DNA of 20,011 nt, taken from positions 1-20,011 of the forward strand of contig JBEINZ010000025.1 in the NCBI GenBank assembly GCA_040377825.1. Direction: 5' to 3'. Position numbers and translations under genes: made by a program. Numbering within the stretch: position 1 is the stretch's first letter; the number at the start of each line of letters is the position of its first letter. Origin of the DNA: JBEINZ01 sp040377825. GTDB lineage: Bacteria > Pseudomonadota > Alphaproteobacteria > Rhizobiales > Ancalomicrobiaceae. The notes under the pieces are model-generated. The model was not told where the DNA came from, ran no database searches, and worked only from the letters and a program-made list of their open reading frames with translations. Below are positions 7,984 to 14,976 of the stretch, piece by piece.

Positions 7984-8003
7984 CTCGGGAGTTGGCGCCC
8001 GAG
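7984..8003. repeat. Small inverted repeat between the NYN and glycosylase genes
   Basis: CTCGGG (7984-7989) and CCCGAG (7998-8003) pair around an 8-base loop in the 229 bases between the two minus-strand genes. No T-run follows on either strand, so an intrinsic terminator is not supported. The rest of this gap shows no gene. Confidence 0.35.
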
Positions 8004-8075
8004 CCCGTCAATCTGGTCCCCAACGGCACGGCATTATAAACCATGCACGGGGCGACATTTCATCGCACCGTTCAA

Positions 8076-8687
8076 TCAGATATCGTCGAATTCGTCTTCG
8101 AACTCGGGCGCGTGCTGACGACGCTGAGCTTCACGCTCGGCCATCCTGGCTGCCCGCTCCGCTGGATCACGGCCGATACGGCCCTGGAGGCTGCTGAGTT
8201 CCACAAAGTGATCGGCTTGCCGGCGCAACTCGTCCGAAATCATTGGCGGCTGGGTTTGCAGCGTGGAAATCACGGAAACCTTCTTGCCCTTGCGTTGAAT
8301 GGCTTCGACCAAGCGGCGGAAATCACCATCGCCCGAAAACAGGATCATATGATCGATGTGATCTGACATTTCCATGGCATCGACCGCAAGTTCGATGTCC
8401 ATATTTGCTTTTATCTTCCGCCTGCCCGTCGAGTCATAGAATTCCTTGGTGGGCTTCGTGACGACTTTGTACCCATTATAATCGAGCCAATCGATAAGCG
8501 GACGGATCGAAGAGTATTCTTGGTCTTCGATCAATGCAGTGTAATAGAAGGCGCGCAAAAGATATCCCTTGGATTGGAACTCCTGCAGAAGCCTTTTATA
8601 ATCAATATCAAAGCCTAGCGACTTTGACGTAGCGTACAAATTCGCGCCGTCAATGAACAACGCCATTTTTTCACGGGTGTCTGACAT
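8076..8687 (-). CDS. NYN-domain protein, LabA-like (PIN-fold putative ribonuclease)
   Basis: The 203-residue product belongs to the NYN family, PIN-fold proteins predicted to be metal-dependent RNases. Acidic residues expected at the metal site are visible: Asp13 in FIDGANL, Asp97 in KANMDIELAVDAM, and Asp120 and Asp122 in LFSGDGDFRRL. The fold covers about residues 8-165. The tail from about 170 is charged (RAARMAEREAQRR) and ends in an acidic run, EFEDEFDDI. The ATG at 8687 starts close to the first strand, as is usual, with only a weak AAGG upstream. It is divergent from rpoZ across a 479-base gap. A gene of this family near rpoZ is, as I recall, common in rhizobia, which would mean a housekeeping and not a mobile role. 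The RNA target is unknown. Confidence 0.88.
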   Translation of the reverse strand: MSDTREKMALFIDGANLYATSKSLGFDIDYKRLLQEFQSKGYLLRAFYYTALIEDQEYSSIRPLIDWLDYNGYKVVTKPTKEFYDSTGRRKIKANMDIELAVDAMEMSDHIDHMILFSGDGDFRRLVEAIQRKGKKVSVISTLQTQPPMISDELRRQADHFVELSSLQGRIGRDPAERAARMAEREAQRRQHAPEFEDEFDDI

Positions 8688-9166
8688 GCCTTACTTCTTC
8701 TTGCAGAGGGTTAAAATCTACCGATTGACTTGTTTGCGGTACCGTCAAGGCTCAACTGGCGAAATTGATTTGACCTTAATCTTATCGCGATGTTGCGCCA
8801 GTCCGACGAACGTCAAGACGAAGCTGTGAATCAATCTAATACCATTTTATGAGAAAAGCTAGAAATCCTTGAGCGTAAGCTTTGCAGAAACTGTGGGCGC
8901 CTACGATAGTTGCGTGTGCACTTACGGATATAAAAAGATCAGCATGCTGGTAGTCGATATCAAATCGAGAATTGTTGAAGGTTGATTTCCAGGCATTTTC
9001 CACCTAAAAACCGACGCCCGCATGTTGGTCCGGCAATCGATGAGACGCTGGCGGATTCGAAATTGCCTTACGGGCAAGGGTTCCTTGCTGTAGCGATTTG
9101 TCCAACGTTCGATACAGAAATTTGGTTTCGGTGGATCACCGAAATAGGCTTTCGGGAGTGAAGAGA
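8688..9166. promoter_or_regulatory. Long AT-richer divergent intergenic region between the NYN gene and rpoZ
   Basis: These 479 bases contain no coding frame I can support and are visibly lower in GC than the genes. Promoters for both flanking genes should lie here, but no clear -35/-10 pair could be placed. A hairpin-forming repeat lies close to rpoZ (9126-9144, listed separately), and TTGAC/GTCAA form a loose inverted pair around GGTACC near 8736-8752. A small RNA could be hidden here, but I see no terminator that would show it. Confidence 0.5.
9126..9144 (+). repeat. Hairpin-forming repeat in the rpoZ leader
   Basis: TTTCGGTG (9126-9133) and CACCGAAA (9137-9144) are perfect 8-base reverse complements around GAT. 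The element ends 22 bases before the rpoZ ATG, just ahead of the likely Shine-Dalgarno region (GGGAG, about 9154-9158). It could be a 5' RNA hairpin or a protein site. No T-run follows. Confidence 0.55.
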
Positions 9167-9547
9167 ATGGCGCGCGTCACGGTCGAAGATTGTATCGACA
9201 AGGTCGAAAACCGGTTCGAGCTGGTTTTGCTGGCCAGTCATCGAGCTAGGACGATTTCGTCCGGCTCACAGATCACGATCAATCGCGATAACGACAAGAA
9301 CCCGGTCGTTGCGCTTCGTGAGATTGCGGAAGCAAAGATCAATCCCGATGACCTCAAGGAGGAGTTCATCCACTCGCTCCAGAAGTTTGTCGAGGTGGAC
9401 GAGCCCGAACCGGAAGCCGTGCCGATGATTCCGTCACTCTCGAAGGTAGACGACGATTCGGAAGTTCAATTCGATCGCATCTCCGAGGAAGAGCTTTTGA
9501 AGGGTCTGGAGGGCTTGGTGCCGCCGGATAAGGAAGAAGAAGACTGA
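9167..9547 (+). CDS. rpoZ: DNA-directed RNA polymerase omega subunit
   Basis: Omega binds the beta-prime subunit, helps assemble RNA polymerase and forms part of ppGpp site 1. The 126-residue product starts MARVTVEDCIDKVENRFELV, the canonical omega N-terminus including the MAR motif that contacts ppGpp in the E. coli enzyme, followed by LLASHRARTISSG and a VALREIAE helix. The C-terminal half is long and acidic (ending PPDKEEED), as in alphaproteobacterial omegas, which are longer than the 91-residue E. coli protein. An earlier start at 9098 in the same frame would add unrelated residues; 9167 is chosen from the conserved MARVT start. It is followed by its own terminator and then rsh. Confidence 0.97.
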   Translation: MARVTVEDCIDKVENRFELVLLASHRARTISSGSQITINRDNDKNPVVALREIAEAKINPDDLKEEFIHSLQKFVEVDEPEPEAVPMIPSLSKVDDDSEVQFDRISEEELLKGLEGLVPPDKEEED

Positions 9548-9594
9548 AAGTCGGCCGGATTCCGGCGGGTTGCCGTCGAACGAACCAATACATG

Positions 9595-9626
9595 GCCCCG
9601 GATCGCGACACGCACCGGGGCTTTTT
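9595..9626 (+). terminator. Intrinsic terminator of rpoZ
   Basis: A seven-base GC stem (GCCCCGG at 9595-9601, CCGGGGC at 9615-9621) with a 13-base loop runs straight into five Ts (9622-9626). It lies 48 bases after the rpoZ stop, which suggests that most transcripts end before rsh and that rsh has its own promoter in 9627-9779. Confidence 0.85.
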
Positions 9627-9704
9627 CACACTCTTCTCCAGCGACATCCTGCGTCACGGCGGTCCGGCTGATCCACTCTTCCCCTGCTCCCCGCGCCGAC
9701 ATAT

Positions 9705-9718
9705 CATTTTCGAAAATG
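9705..9718. promoter_or_regulatory. Perfect 14-base palindrome upstream of rsh, candidate operator
   Basis: CATTTTCGAAAATG reads the same on both strands. It lies 61 bases before the rsh start and after the rpoZ terminator, which is where an rsh promoter would be expected. A palindrome of this length can occur by chance once in a window of this size, so only its position makes it interesting. No matching regulator is identified. Confidence 0.4.
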
Positions 9719-9779
9719 TGGATCTGGTCGGCCGGCGAAGTTCAGCGAGGCTTATCGGCAAGCTCGCGAGATTTAGGTC

Positions 9780-11999
9780 ATGATGCGTCAATACGAGCTT
9801 GTGGAACGGGTCAAGCGCTACAATCCGAACGCCGACGAAGCCTTGCTGGACAAGGCATACGTCTATGGAATGATGAAACACGGCACTCAAAAGCGAGCGT
9901 CCGGGGATCCCTATTTCTCTCATCCGCTCGAAGTCGCCGCGATCTTAACGGATCTTCGCCTCGACGATGCGTCTATTGCGGTGGCGCTGCTTCACGATAC
10001 CATTGAAGATACCGATGCCACCCGCCCCGAGATCGACCATTTGTTTGGCGACGAGATCGGTAGCCTTGTCGAAAGCCTGACAAAGCTCAAGAAGCTCGAC
10101 TTTGTTTTCAAGAAAACGGAGCAGGCTGAGAATTTCCGGCGGCTGTTACTGGCCGTTTCCGACGATGTCCGCGTGCTGATTATCAAGCTCGCCGATCGGC
10201 TTCATAACATGCGCACGCTTCATTACGTTCCGCCGGCAAAGCGATTTCGCGTTGCCGAGGAAACCATGGAAATCTACGCGCCGCTCGCCGGGCGGATGGG
10301 AATGCAAGGATTGCGCGAAGAGCTCGAGGACCTTTCCTTTCGGCACATGAACGCCGAGGCCTATGAGGCCATTGAGCAGCGATTGATAAACCTGAAAGAG
10401 GCTAATCGCGACCTGACGCTGGTCATCGAGGAAGCCCTGACTGAAAAACTAGCCGCGAGCGATATCAAGGCCAGGGTCAAGGGCCGGCAGAAGCGGCCCT
10501 ATTCGATCTTCGTGAAGATGCAGCGCAAGGGTGTCTCATTCGAGCAACTCTCCGACATCTACGGGTTCCGAGTCCTCGTCCCGAACCTGAACGACTGCTA
10601 CCGAACCCTCGGCATCGTCCACACGACGTGGTCGATGGTTCCTGGCCGCTTCAAAGACTATATCTCGACGCCGAAGCAGAACGATTATCGCTCCTTACAC
10701 ACCACGGTCGTCGGCCCGCGCCGCCAACGCGTCGAGCTGCAGATTCGCACCGACGAGATGCATCGGATCGCGGAATACGGGATTGCGGCGCATGCGCTTT
10801 ACAAAGACGGTGATCGGATTTCCGGTGGCCGCAACATCGCGCGCCTGTCTCAAGCCTCTGGCTCATACGCTTGGCTCCGCGAGATGATCGATCGACTGAA
10901 CGACCCGAACCTCAATCCCGAGGAGTTCCTCGAAAACACCAAGCTGGAACTCTTCCACGATCAGGTTTTCTGTTTCACGCCCAAAGGCAAGATCATCGCG
11001 TTACCGCGAGGGGCAACACCAATCGACTTTGCTTATGCGGTGCATACCGACGTCGGCAATACTTGCGTCGGCGCGAAAGTGAACGGTCGGATCATGCCGC
11101 TGATGACCGAGTTGACGAACGGCGATGAGGTGGAGATCATCCGATCCAAGGCGCAGGTGCCGCCGCCCGCTTGGGAACAGATCGCCGTCACGGGCAAGGC
11201 GCGTGCCGCGATACGTCGGGCGACGCGCGAGGCGGTGCGCAAGCAGTTTGGCGGGCTTGGCCGCCAGATCCTCGAACGTTCGTTCGATCGCGCCGGGCGC
11301 AGCTTCGCGGAGGGGCTTCTGGAAGGCGCCTTTCATCGGCTAGGACACGCCTCGGCCCTCGATCTCTTGGCCGCCGTCGGACGCGGTGAAGTCACCTCGA
11401 ACGCGGTGTTGAAGGCTGTTTATCCTGACTATCAGGACGATCGCGCCGTCGCCGCGGCTAAGGCCGGGGGTGGGGAGGGCTGGTTCGGCGTCGATGGTGG
11501 GCGGACGATGAAATTTCGCGTTCCGGGCGCCAAGGAGGATGATGCCCGCTCGATCCCGATTCGCGGCATCGCGGGGGATCTGCCTGTCAGCTTTGCCCCC
11601 AACGGCGGCGCCGTGCCGGGCGATCGCATCGTAGGGATCCTCACACCGGGGGAGGGCATCACGATCTATCCTATTCAGTCACCCTCGCTGAAGGAATTCG
11701 ACGATCAACCCAACCGCTGGCTCGACGTGCGTTGGGACATCGATCCGGACGACCCGGTCCGCTTTCCCGCGCGCATCTCGCTAGCATCGCTCAACGAACC
11801 CGGCTCTCTCGCCCAGATCGCCCAAGTCATCGCCGACAATGATGGCAACATCGACAACATCAAGATGATCCGCAAAGGCGCCGACTTTCACGAAATCCAA
11901 ATCAACCTGGAGGTGTGGGATCTGAAGCATCTCGCCCGGATCATCAATCAGTTGAAATCGAAGCCAATCATCTCGTCGGTCGATCGTGTGAACGGATGA
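9780..11999 (+). CDS. rsh: Bifunctional (p)ppGpp synthetase/hydrolase, Rsh (RelA/SpoT family)
   Basis: Rsh makes (p)ppGpp from ATP and GDP or GTP in starvation and degrades it otherwise. The 739-residue product has the full long-Rsh order: HD hydrolase domain (about 1-180) with FSHPLEV (His48) and LLHDTIEDT (His72-Asp73, Glu76-Asp77); synthetase domain (about 230-350) with RPYSIFVKMQRKG, YGFRVLV, GRFKDYISTPKQNDYRSLHT and ELQIRT; TGS domain from about 396 (VFCFTPKGKIIALPRGATP); and a C-terminal ACT domain (about 665-739). RFKD at 290-293 is the RxKD motif of bifunctional enzymes, as opposed to ExDD in monofunctional RelA. Two ATGs are in tandem at 9780 and 9783; MMRQYELVERV is the start usually seen, while AGG spacing suits 9783 better. 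It sits between rpoZ and pyrE. Identification is firm. Confidence 0.97.
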   Translation: MMRQYELVERVKRYNPNADEALLDKAYVYGMMKHGTQKRASGDPYFSHPLEVAAILTDLRLDDASIAVALLHDTIEDTDATRPEIDHLFGDEIGSLVESLTKLKKLDFVFKKTEQAENFRRLLLAVSDDVRVLIIKLADRLHNMRTLHYVPPAKRFRVAEETMEIYAPLAGRMGMQGLREELEDLSFRHMNAEAYEAIEQRLINLKEANRDLTLVIEEALTEKLAASDIKARVKGRQKRPYSIFVKMQRKGVSFEQLSDIYGFRVLVPNLNDCYRTLGIVHTTWSMVPGRFKDYISTPKQNDYRSLHTTVVGPRRQRVELQIRTDEMHRIAEYGIAAHALYKDGDRISGGRNIARLSQASGSYAWLREMIDRLNDPNLNPEEFLENTKLELFHDQVFCFTPKGKIIALPRGATPIDFAYAVHTDVGNTCVGAKVNGRIMPLMTELTNGDEVEIIRSKAQVPPPAWEQIAVTGKARAAIRRATREAVRKQFGGLGRQILERSFDRAGRSFAEGLLEGAFHRLGHASALDLLAAVGRGEVTSNAVLKAVYPDYQDDRAVAAAKAGGGEGWFGVDGGRTMKFRVPGAKEDDARSIPIRGIAGDLPVSFAPNGGAVPGDRIVGILTPGEGITIYPIQSPSLKEFDDQPNRWLDVRWDIDPDDPVRFPARISLASLNEPGSLAQIAQVIADNDGNIDNIKMIRKGADFHEIQINLEVWDLKHLARIINQLKSKPIISSVDRVNG

Positions 12000-12075
12000 T
12001 GGCGAGTCCATTGCTCTTGAGCCATTATCCGCCCTCGGCGATGATCCGATTTCACCATCGCAAACAGGCGCAGTC

Positions 12076-12657
12076 ATGACCCGCGACGACGTGCTCGATC
12101 TTTTCCGCTCATGCGGCGCGATCGCTGAAGGGCATTTCATATTGTCGTCCGGGCTACGCTCGTCGGTATTCATCCAGAAGGCGCGCGTCTTCATGTATCC
12201 CGACAAGACCGAGAGGGTGTGCCGGGCGCTTGCGGACAAAATCAACGCGAGCGGGTTGGGGCGCGTCGATTTCATCGTTTCGCCGGCGCTGGGTGGGATT
12301 GTGCCGGGCTATGAGACGGCTCGGCAATTGGGTGTGCCGGCGATTTGGGTCGAGCGGGAAGCGGGCGAGATGCGCCTGAGGCGCTTTGAACTTCCCGCCG
12401 GTGCGCGGGTGATTGTCGTCGAGGATATCGTCACGACGGGGCTGTCGTCCCGCGAAACGATTGAAGCGTTGCGAAAGCTCGGCGCGGATGTACTCGCGGT
12501 CGCCTGCCTCATTGATCGGTCTGATGGTGAAGCCGATGTTGGCGTCCCGCTTATCGCGCTCGCGGGTTACAAAGTCCCCGCTTATTCGCCGGACGCGTTG
12601 CCCCCGGAACTCGCTGCCTTGCCTGCGGTGAAACCTGGAAGTCGCAGCCTTGCCTGA
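12076..12657 (+). CDS. pyrE: Orotate phosphoribosyltransferase
   Basis: PyrE joins orotate to PRPP to give orotidine 5'-phosphate in pyrimidine synthesis. The 193-residue product is close to the length of the compact bacterial type. The PRPP-binding motif VIVVEDIVTTGLSS (about 112-125) with its paired acidic residues is clear, and the N-terminus has GHFILSSGLRSS, the usual orotate-side segment, then SPALGGIVPGYE (69-80). The gene starts 76 bases after rsh with only a weak ribosome site (CAGGCG), on the same strand; no terminator is seen between them, so they may share a transcript. Identification is firm. Confidence 0.95.
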   Translation: MTRDDVLDLFRSCGAIAEGHFILSSGLRSSVFIQKARVFMYPDKTERVCRALADKINASGLGRVDFIVSPALGGIVPGYETARQLGVPAIWVEREAGEMRLRRFELPAGARVIVVEDIVTTGLSSRETIEALRKLGADVLAVACLIDRSDGEADVGVPLIALAGYKVPAYSPDALPPELAALPAVKPGSRSLA

Positions 12658-12730
12658 ACCGGGGTCGATACACGCTGAGGCCGGTTGACCGCCTAGCGCT
12701 GCTGCGAAAGTCTGGAATCGTCCCAACCCG

Positions 12731-12749
12731 GGGCTTGCCGGAGAAGCCC
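12731..12749 (+). promoter_or_regulatory. Small hairpin with the ribosome binding site in its loop
   Basis: GGGCTT (12731-12736) and AAGCCC (12744-12749) pair around a 7-base loop that contains GGAG (12740-12743), directly before the ATG at 12750. If it forms in RNA it would present the ribosome site in the loop. It may be chance. Confidence 0.35.
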
Positions 12750-12971
12750 ATGTTGAGTGCCGCCGACCTTGAGTCCTGGATGAGCGACGAAGTCGATCGT
12801 GCGGCGAACGATCTTCGTCACGCGGTTCGCCTTCAGACATCTGCCGGCTACGATGCTAAACTACCCGCGCCCACACGAAAGCTGCTCGCGGGGTTCCGGA
12901 ACGGCGATCGGCTCGGGCTCTCCCAACTCGACGACTTGCGCCGCGCCCTTCGGCAGGCCATTGATCCTTGA
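12750..12971 (+). CDS. Small hypothetical protein between pyrE and the DUF2062 gene
   Basis: I do not recognise this 73-residue product. It begins MLSAADLESWMSDEVDRAAN and looks wholly helical and highly charged, with heptad-like spacing in its last third (LSQLDDLRRALRQAI); there is no signal peptide, membrane segment or cysteine. GGAG lies 6 bases before the ATG, which is good support for a real start; an in-frame TTG at 12735 is less likely. It follows pyrE by 92 bases on the same strand. In other rhizobia pdxJ is often found close to acpS, and no pdxJ is seen here. Coding status is probable, not certain. Confidence 0.5.
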   Translation: MLSAADLESWMSDEVDRAANDLRHAVRLQTSAGYDAKLPAPTRKLLAGFRNGDRLGLSQLDDLRRALRQAIDP

Positions 12972-13056
12972 GCGGCAATCGCGGCGTTACGAAATGTACG
13001 CGCCGGCGACGACCACCGAGCAGTGCGTCACGTCGGTCTGCTGATGTTGAACGCAT

Positions 13057-13098
13057 TTGACACGCATGGTGTAGTTTGCAGACATTTCGCTATATAAT
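13057..13098 (+). promoter_or_regulatory. AT-rich promoter-like region before the DUF2062-acpS genes
   Basis: The 187 bases after the small hypothetical gene become AT-rich. A perfect -10 hexamer, TATAAT (13093-13098), occurs 60 bases before the DUF2062 ATG, but its -35 at normal spacing (GTAGTT) is poor. A perfect TTGACA (13057-13062) lies 30 bases upstream of it, too far to be its partner. A promoter here is plausible and would mark the start of a new transcript. Confidence 0.4.
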
Positions 13099-13158
13099 TG
13101 AAACGTCACCGATGAAAAGTGCTGCCAAATCAAGATCAATTGTGGCAAATTAGCGGCT

Positions 13159-13671
13159 ATGATCAGAGTGAAAAGGCCGGTTAGCCTGAAACAGCGGGTA
13201 TTGTGGGCGCTACGCCCGCCGGGCGGCTGGCGTCGTGCACTTGTGTTTTATTGGAAGACCCTGGTTCGGCAACCTTCCGCCGCGCATGCGGTGGCGTTCG
13301 GAACCGCGATCGGTGTCTTTGCCAGTTTTCTTCCACTCATCGGATTACGCTTGTTGATATCGGTTGCATCGGCCGCCGCCGCCCGGGCGAATCCAGTCGC
13401 GGCCGCCGTCGGCTCTCAATTCGGCCACCCTTTGATCTATCCGATCCTGTTGGCGGCCTCGGTCGAGCTCGGACTTGTGCTGCTGCGGTCGCTTCAGATG
13501 CAAACCGAGGAAAACTCCGGCTTGTATGGTTTCGTCGGCCCCGCGCTTCTCGGGCTACTCGTTGCCGGGTGCGTCACGAGCATCCTTGTCTATTTCTTCG
13601 TCCTCGTTGGTTTCCGGTCTTATCAGGCTCGACGCGCCGAGCGTATCATGCTCGCGCGTCGCTCTCGGTGA
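13159..13671 (+). CDS. DUF2062 family inner-membrane protein
   Basis: The 170-residue product matches the DUF2062 pattern: a basic amphipathic N-terminus (RRALVFYWKTLVRQPS), then AVAFGTAIGVFASFLPLIGLRLL and ARANPVAAAVGSQFGHPLIYP, in which related proteins have the same F-x-P and N-P spacing. Three hydrophobic stretches are visible at about 45-75, 90-110 and 125-157, followed by a basic cytoplasmic-style tail (RSYQARRAERIMLARRSR). The biochemical function of the family is unknown. acpS starts 12 bases after the stop, so the two are very likely co-transcribed. The family call is good; any role in lipid or acyl-carrier metabolism would be inference from the neighbour only. Confidence 0.85.
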   Translation: MIRVKRPVSLKQRVLWALRPPGGWRRALVFYWKTLVRQPSAAHAVAFGTAIGVFASFLPLIGLRLLISVASAAAARANPVAAAVGSQFGHPLIYPILLAASVELGLVLLRSLQMQTEENSGLYGFVGPALLGLLVAGCVTSILVYFFVLVGFRSYQARRAERIMLARRSR

Positions 13672-13683
13672 AGTTGCTTTCCC

Positions 13684-14103
13684 ATGATCATTGGCATCGG
13701 ATCGGATTTGATCGATATCCGCCGCATCGAAAAGACCCTCGCTCGCTTTGGCGATCGTTTCACGCATCGGGTCTTCACCGAGGTAGAACGCGCGAAATCC
13801 GACCGGCGTGAGCAGCGCGCGGCTTCCTATGCCAAGCGCTTCGCGGCAAAAGAGGCGTGTTCGAAGGCACTTGGCACCGGCATCCGGATGGGAGTTAACT
13901 GGCGCGAGATGGGTGTGGTCAATTTGCCGAGCGGCAAACCAACCATCCTCCTTTTGGGTAGCGCCGCCGAGCGCCTCGCGCGCATGACCCCACCCGGTTT
14001 TGAGGCGCGGATCGACCTGACCATCACCGACGACTTTCCGCTGGCGCAAGCCTTTGTGGTCATCTCGGCTTATCCGGAGGGCTGGCCACGCGCTCATGCC
14101 TGA
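13684..14103 (+). CDS. acpS: Holo-[acyl-carrier-protein] synthase
   Basis: AcpS moves the 4'-phosphopantetheine arm of coenzyme A onto apo-ACP, which activates fatty-acid synthesis. The 139-residue product shows both metal and CoA motifs: MIIGIGSDLIDIRRIE with Asp8, and RFAAKEACSKALGTG with Glu57. The ITDD segment near residue 120 and the strand AFVVISAY complete the domain; the last residues (PEGWPRAHA) extend slightly past the usual end. It lies 12 bases after the DUF2062 gene, and a hairpin follows its stop. Identification is firm. Confidence 0.96.
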   Translation: MIIGIGSDLIDIRRIEKTLARFGDRFTHRVFTEVERAKSDRREQRAASYAKRFAAKEACSKALGTGIRMGVNWREMGVVNLPSGKPTILLLGSAAERLARMTPPGFEARIDLTITDDFPLAQAFVVISAYPEGWPRAHA

Positions 14104-14129
14104 TCGCGCGTCGACGGAACGACGCGCGA
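14104..14129. repeat. Inverted repeat directly after the acpS stop
   Basis: TCGCGCGTC (14104-14112) and GACGCGCGA (14121-14129) are perfect 9-base reverse complements with an 8-base loop. The repeat begins on the base after the acpS TGA. No T-run follows, so it is not an intrinsic terminator; it could stabilise an upstream 3' end or mark a processing point between acpS and lepB. Confidence 0.55.
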
Positions 14130-14220
14130 GGCGGCTGGTTGGATTGCACGCGACCGCGGTTGCGGTGACACCGCCGAGGGCGTATCACGGCGCTTCATCA
14201 AGTTGATCCCGAAGAGGCGC

Positions 14221-14976
14221 ATGCGCGTGGCTACGACCGATAAAGAGAAGCGAACCGGCGGAATTGTCGAGACCATCATGGTCATCGTCCAAGCGCTCAT
14301 TCTTGCGATTGTGGTTCGCACGTTCCTTTTCCAGCCGTTCAACATCCCGTCGGGTTCGATGAAGTCGACGCTGCTGGTCGGCGACTATCTGTTCGTTTCG
14401 AAGTTTTCTTACGGGTACAGCAAATACTCCTTCCCTGTTTCATTCTTTCCGATGGAGGGACGTTTCTGGGGCGCGGAACCTCAGCGCGGGGACGTCGCCG
14501 TCTTCAGACTTCCGAAGGATGGACAGACAGACTACATCAAACGCGTCATCGGTTTTCCGGGCGACCGCATTCAGATGCGACGGGGTATTCTGTTCTTGAA
14601 CGGTGAAGCCGTGAAGCGCGAGCCGCGGCCCGATTTTGTCGAACTTGATCCGTTTGGCGGCGAAGTTCGGACGAAACGCTATAGAGAAACTTTGCCGAAT
14701 GGCGTGAGCTACGACACGCTCGACCTCTATGAAAACGGTTCGGCCGACAACACCCAGGAGTATGTCGTGCCGCCCGGCCACTTCTTCATGATGGGCGACA
14801 ACCGCGACAACTCGACGGATAGCCGTGTGTTAAGCCAAGTCGGCTATGTCCCTTTTGAAAACCTGATCGGCCGCGCGGAGATCATTTTCTTCTCGATCGA
14901 TGAAGGGCAACAGGCTTGGCAAGTGTGGACTTGGCCCTGGTCTGTCCGCTGGACCCGGCTTTTCGGCACATTGTGA
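14221..14976 (+). CDS. lepB: Signal peptidase I
   Basis: LepB is the inner-membrane peptidase that removes signal peptides from exported proteins. The 251-residue product has one N-terminal membrane segment (about 17-36, MVIVQALILAIVVRTFLF), then the catalytic serine in NIPSGSMKSTL (Ser46) and lysine in YIKRVIGFPGD (Lys107), and the late box MMGDNRDNSTDSR. GAAGAGG upstream would serve the ATG at 14221 with short spacing or a GTG at 14227 with better spacing; MRVATTDKEK and VATTDKEK are both acceptable. The in-frame TTG at 14203 lies before this site and is rejected. Its stop overlaps the rnc start (TGATG). Identification is firm; the exact start is not. Confidence 0.95.
   Translation: MRVATTDKEKRTGGIVETIMVIVQALILAIVVRTFLFQPFNIPSGSMKSTLLVGDYLFVSKFSYGYSKYSFPVSFFPMEGRFWGAEPQRGDVAVFRLPKDGQTDYIKRVIGFPGDRIQMRRGILFLNGEAVKREPRPDFVELDPFGGEVRTKRYRETLPNGVSYDTLDLYENGSADNTQEYVVPPGHFFMMGDNRDNSTDSRVLSQVGYVPFENLIGRAEIIFFSIDEGQQAWQVWTWPWSVRWTRLFGTL

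Noticed and set aside
6745..9166. A possible new defence island made of antitoxin, glycosylase and NYN nuclease
   Set aside because: The toxin is broken, the glycosylase is an ordinary repair enzyme, and NYN genes near rpoZ appear to be standard in relatives. No effector, mobile element or shared operator ties them together.
13057..13098. TTGACA and TATAAT as one promoter
   Set aside because: The spacing is 30 bases, far from the 16-18 needed; only the -10 is kept as a weak candidate.
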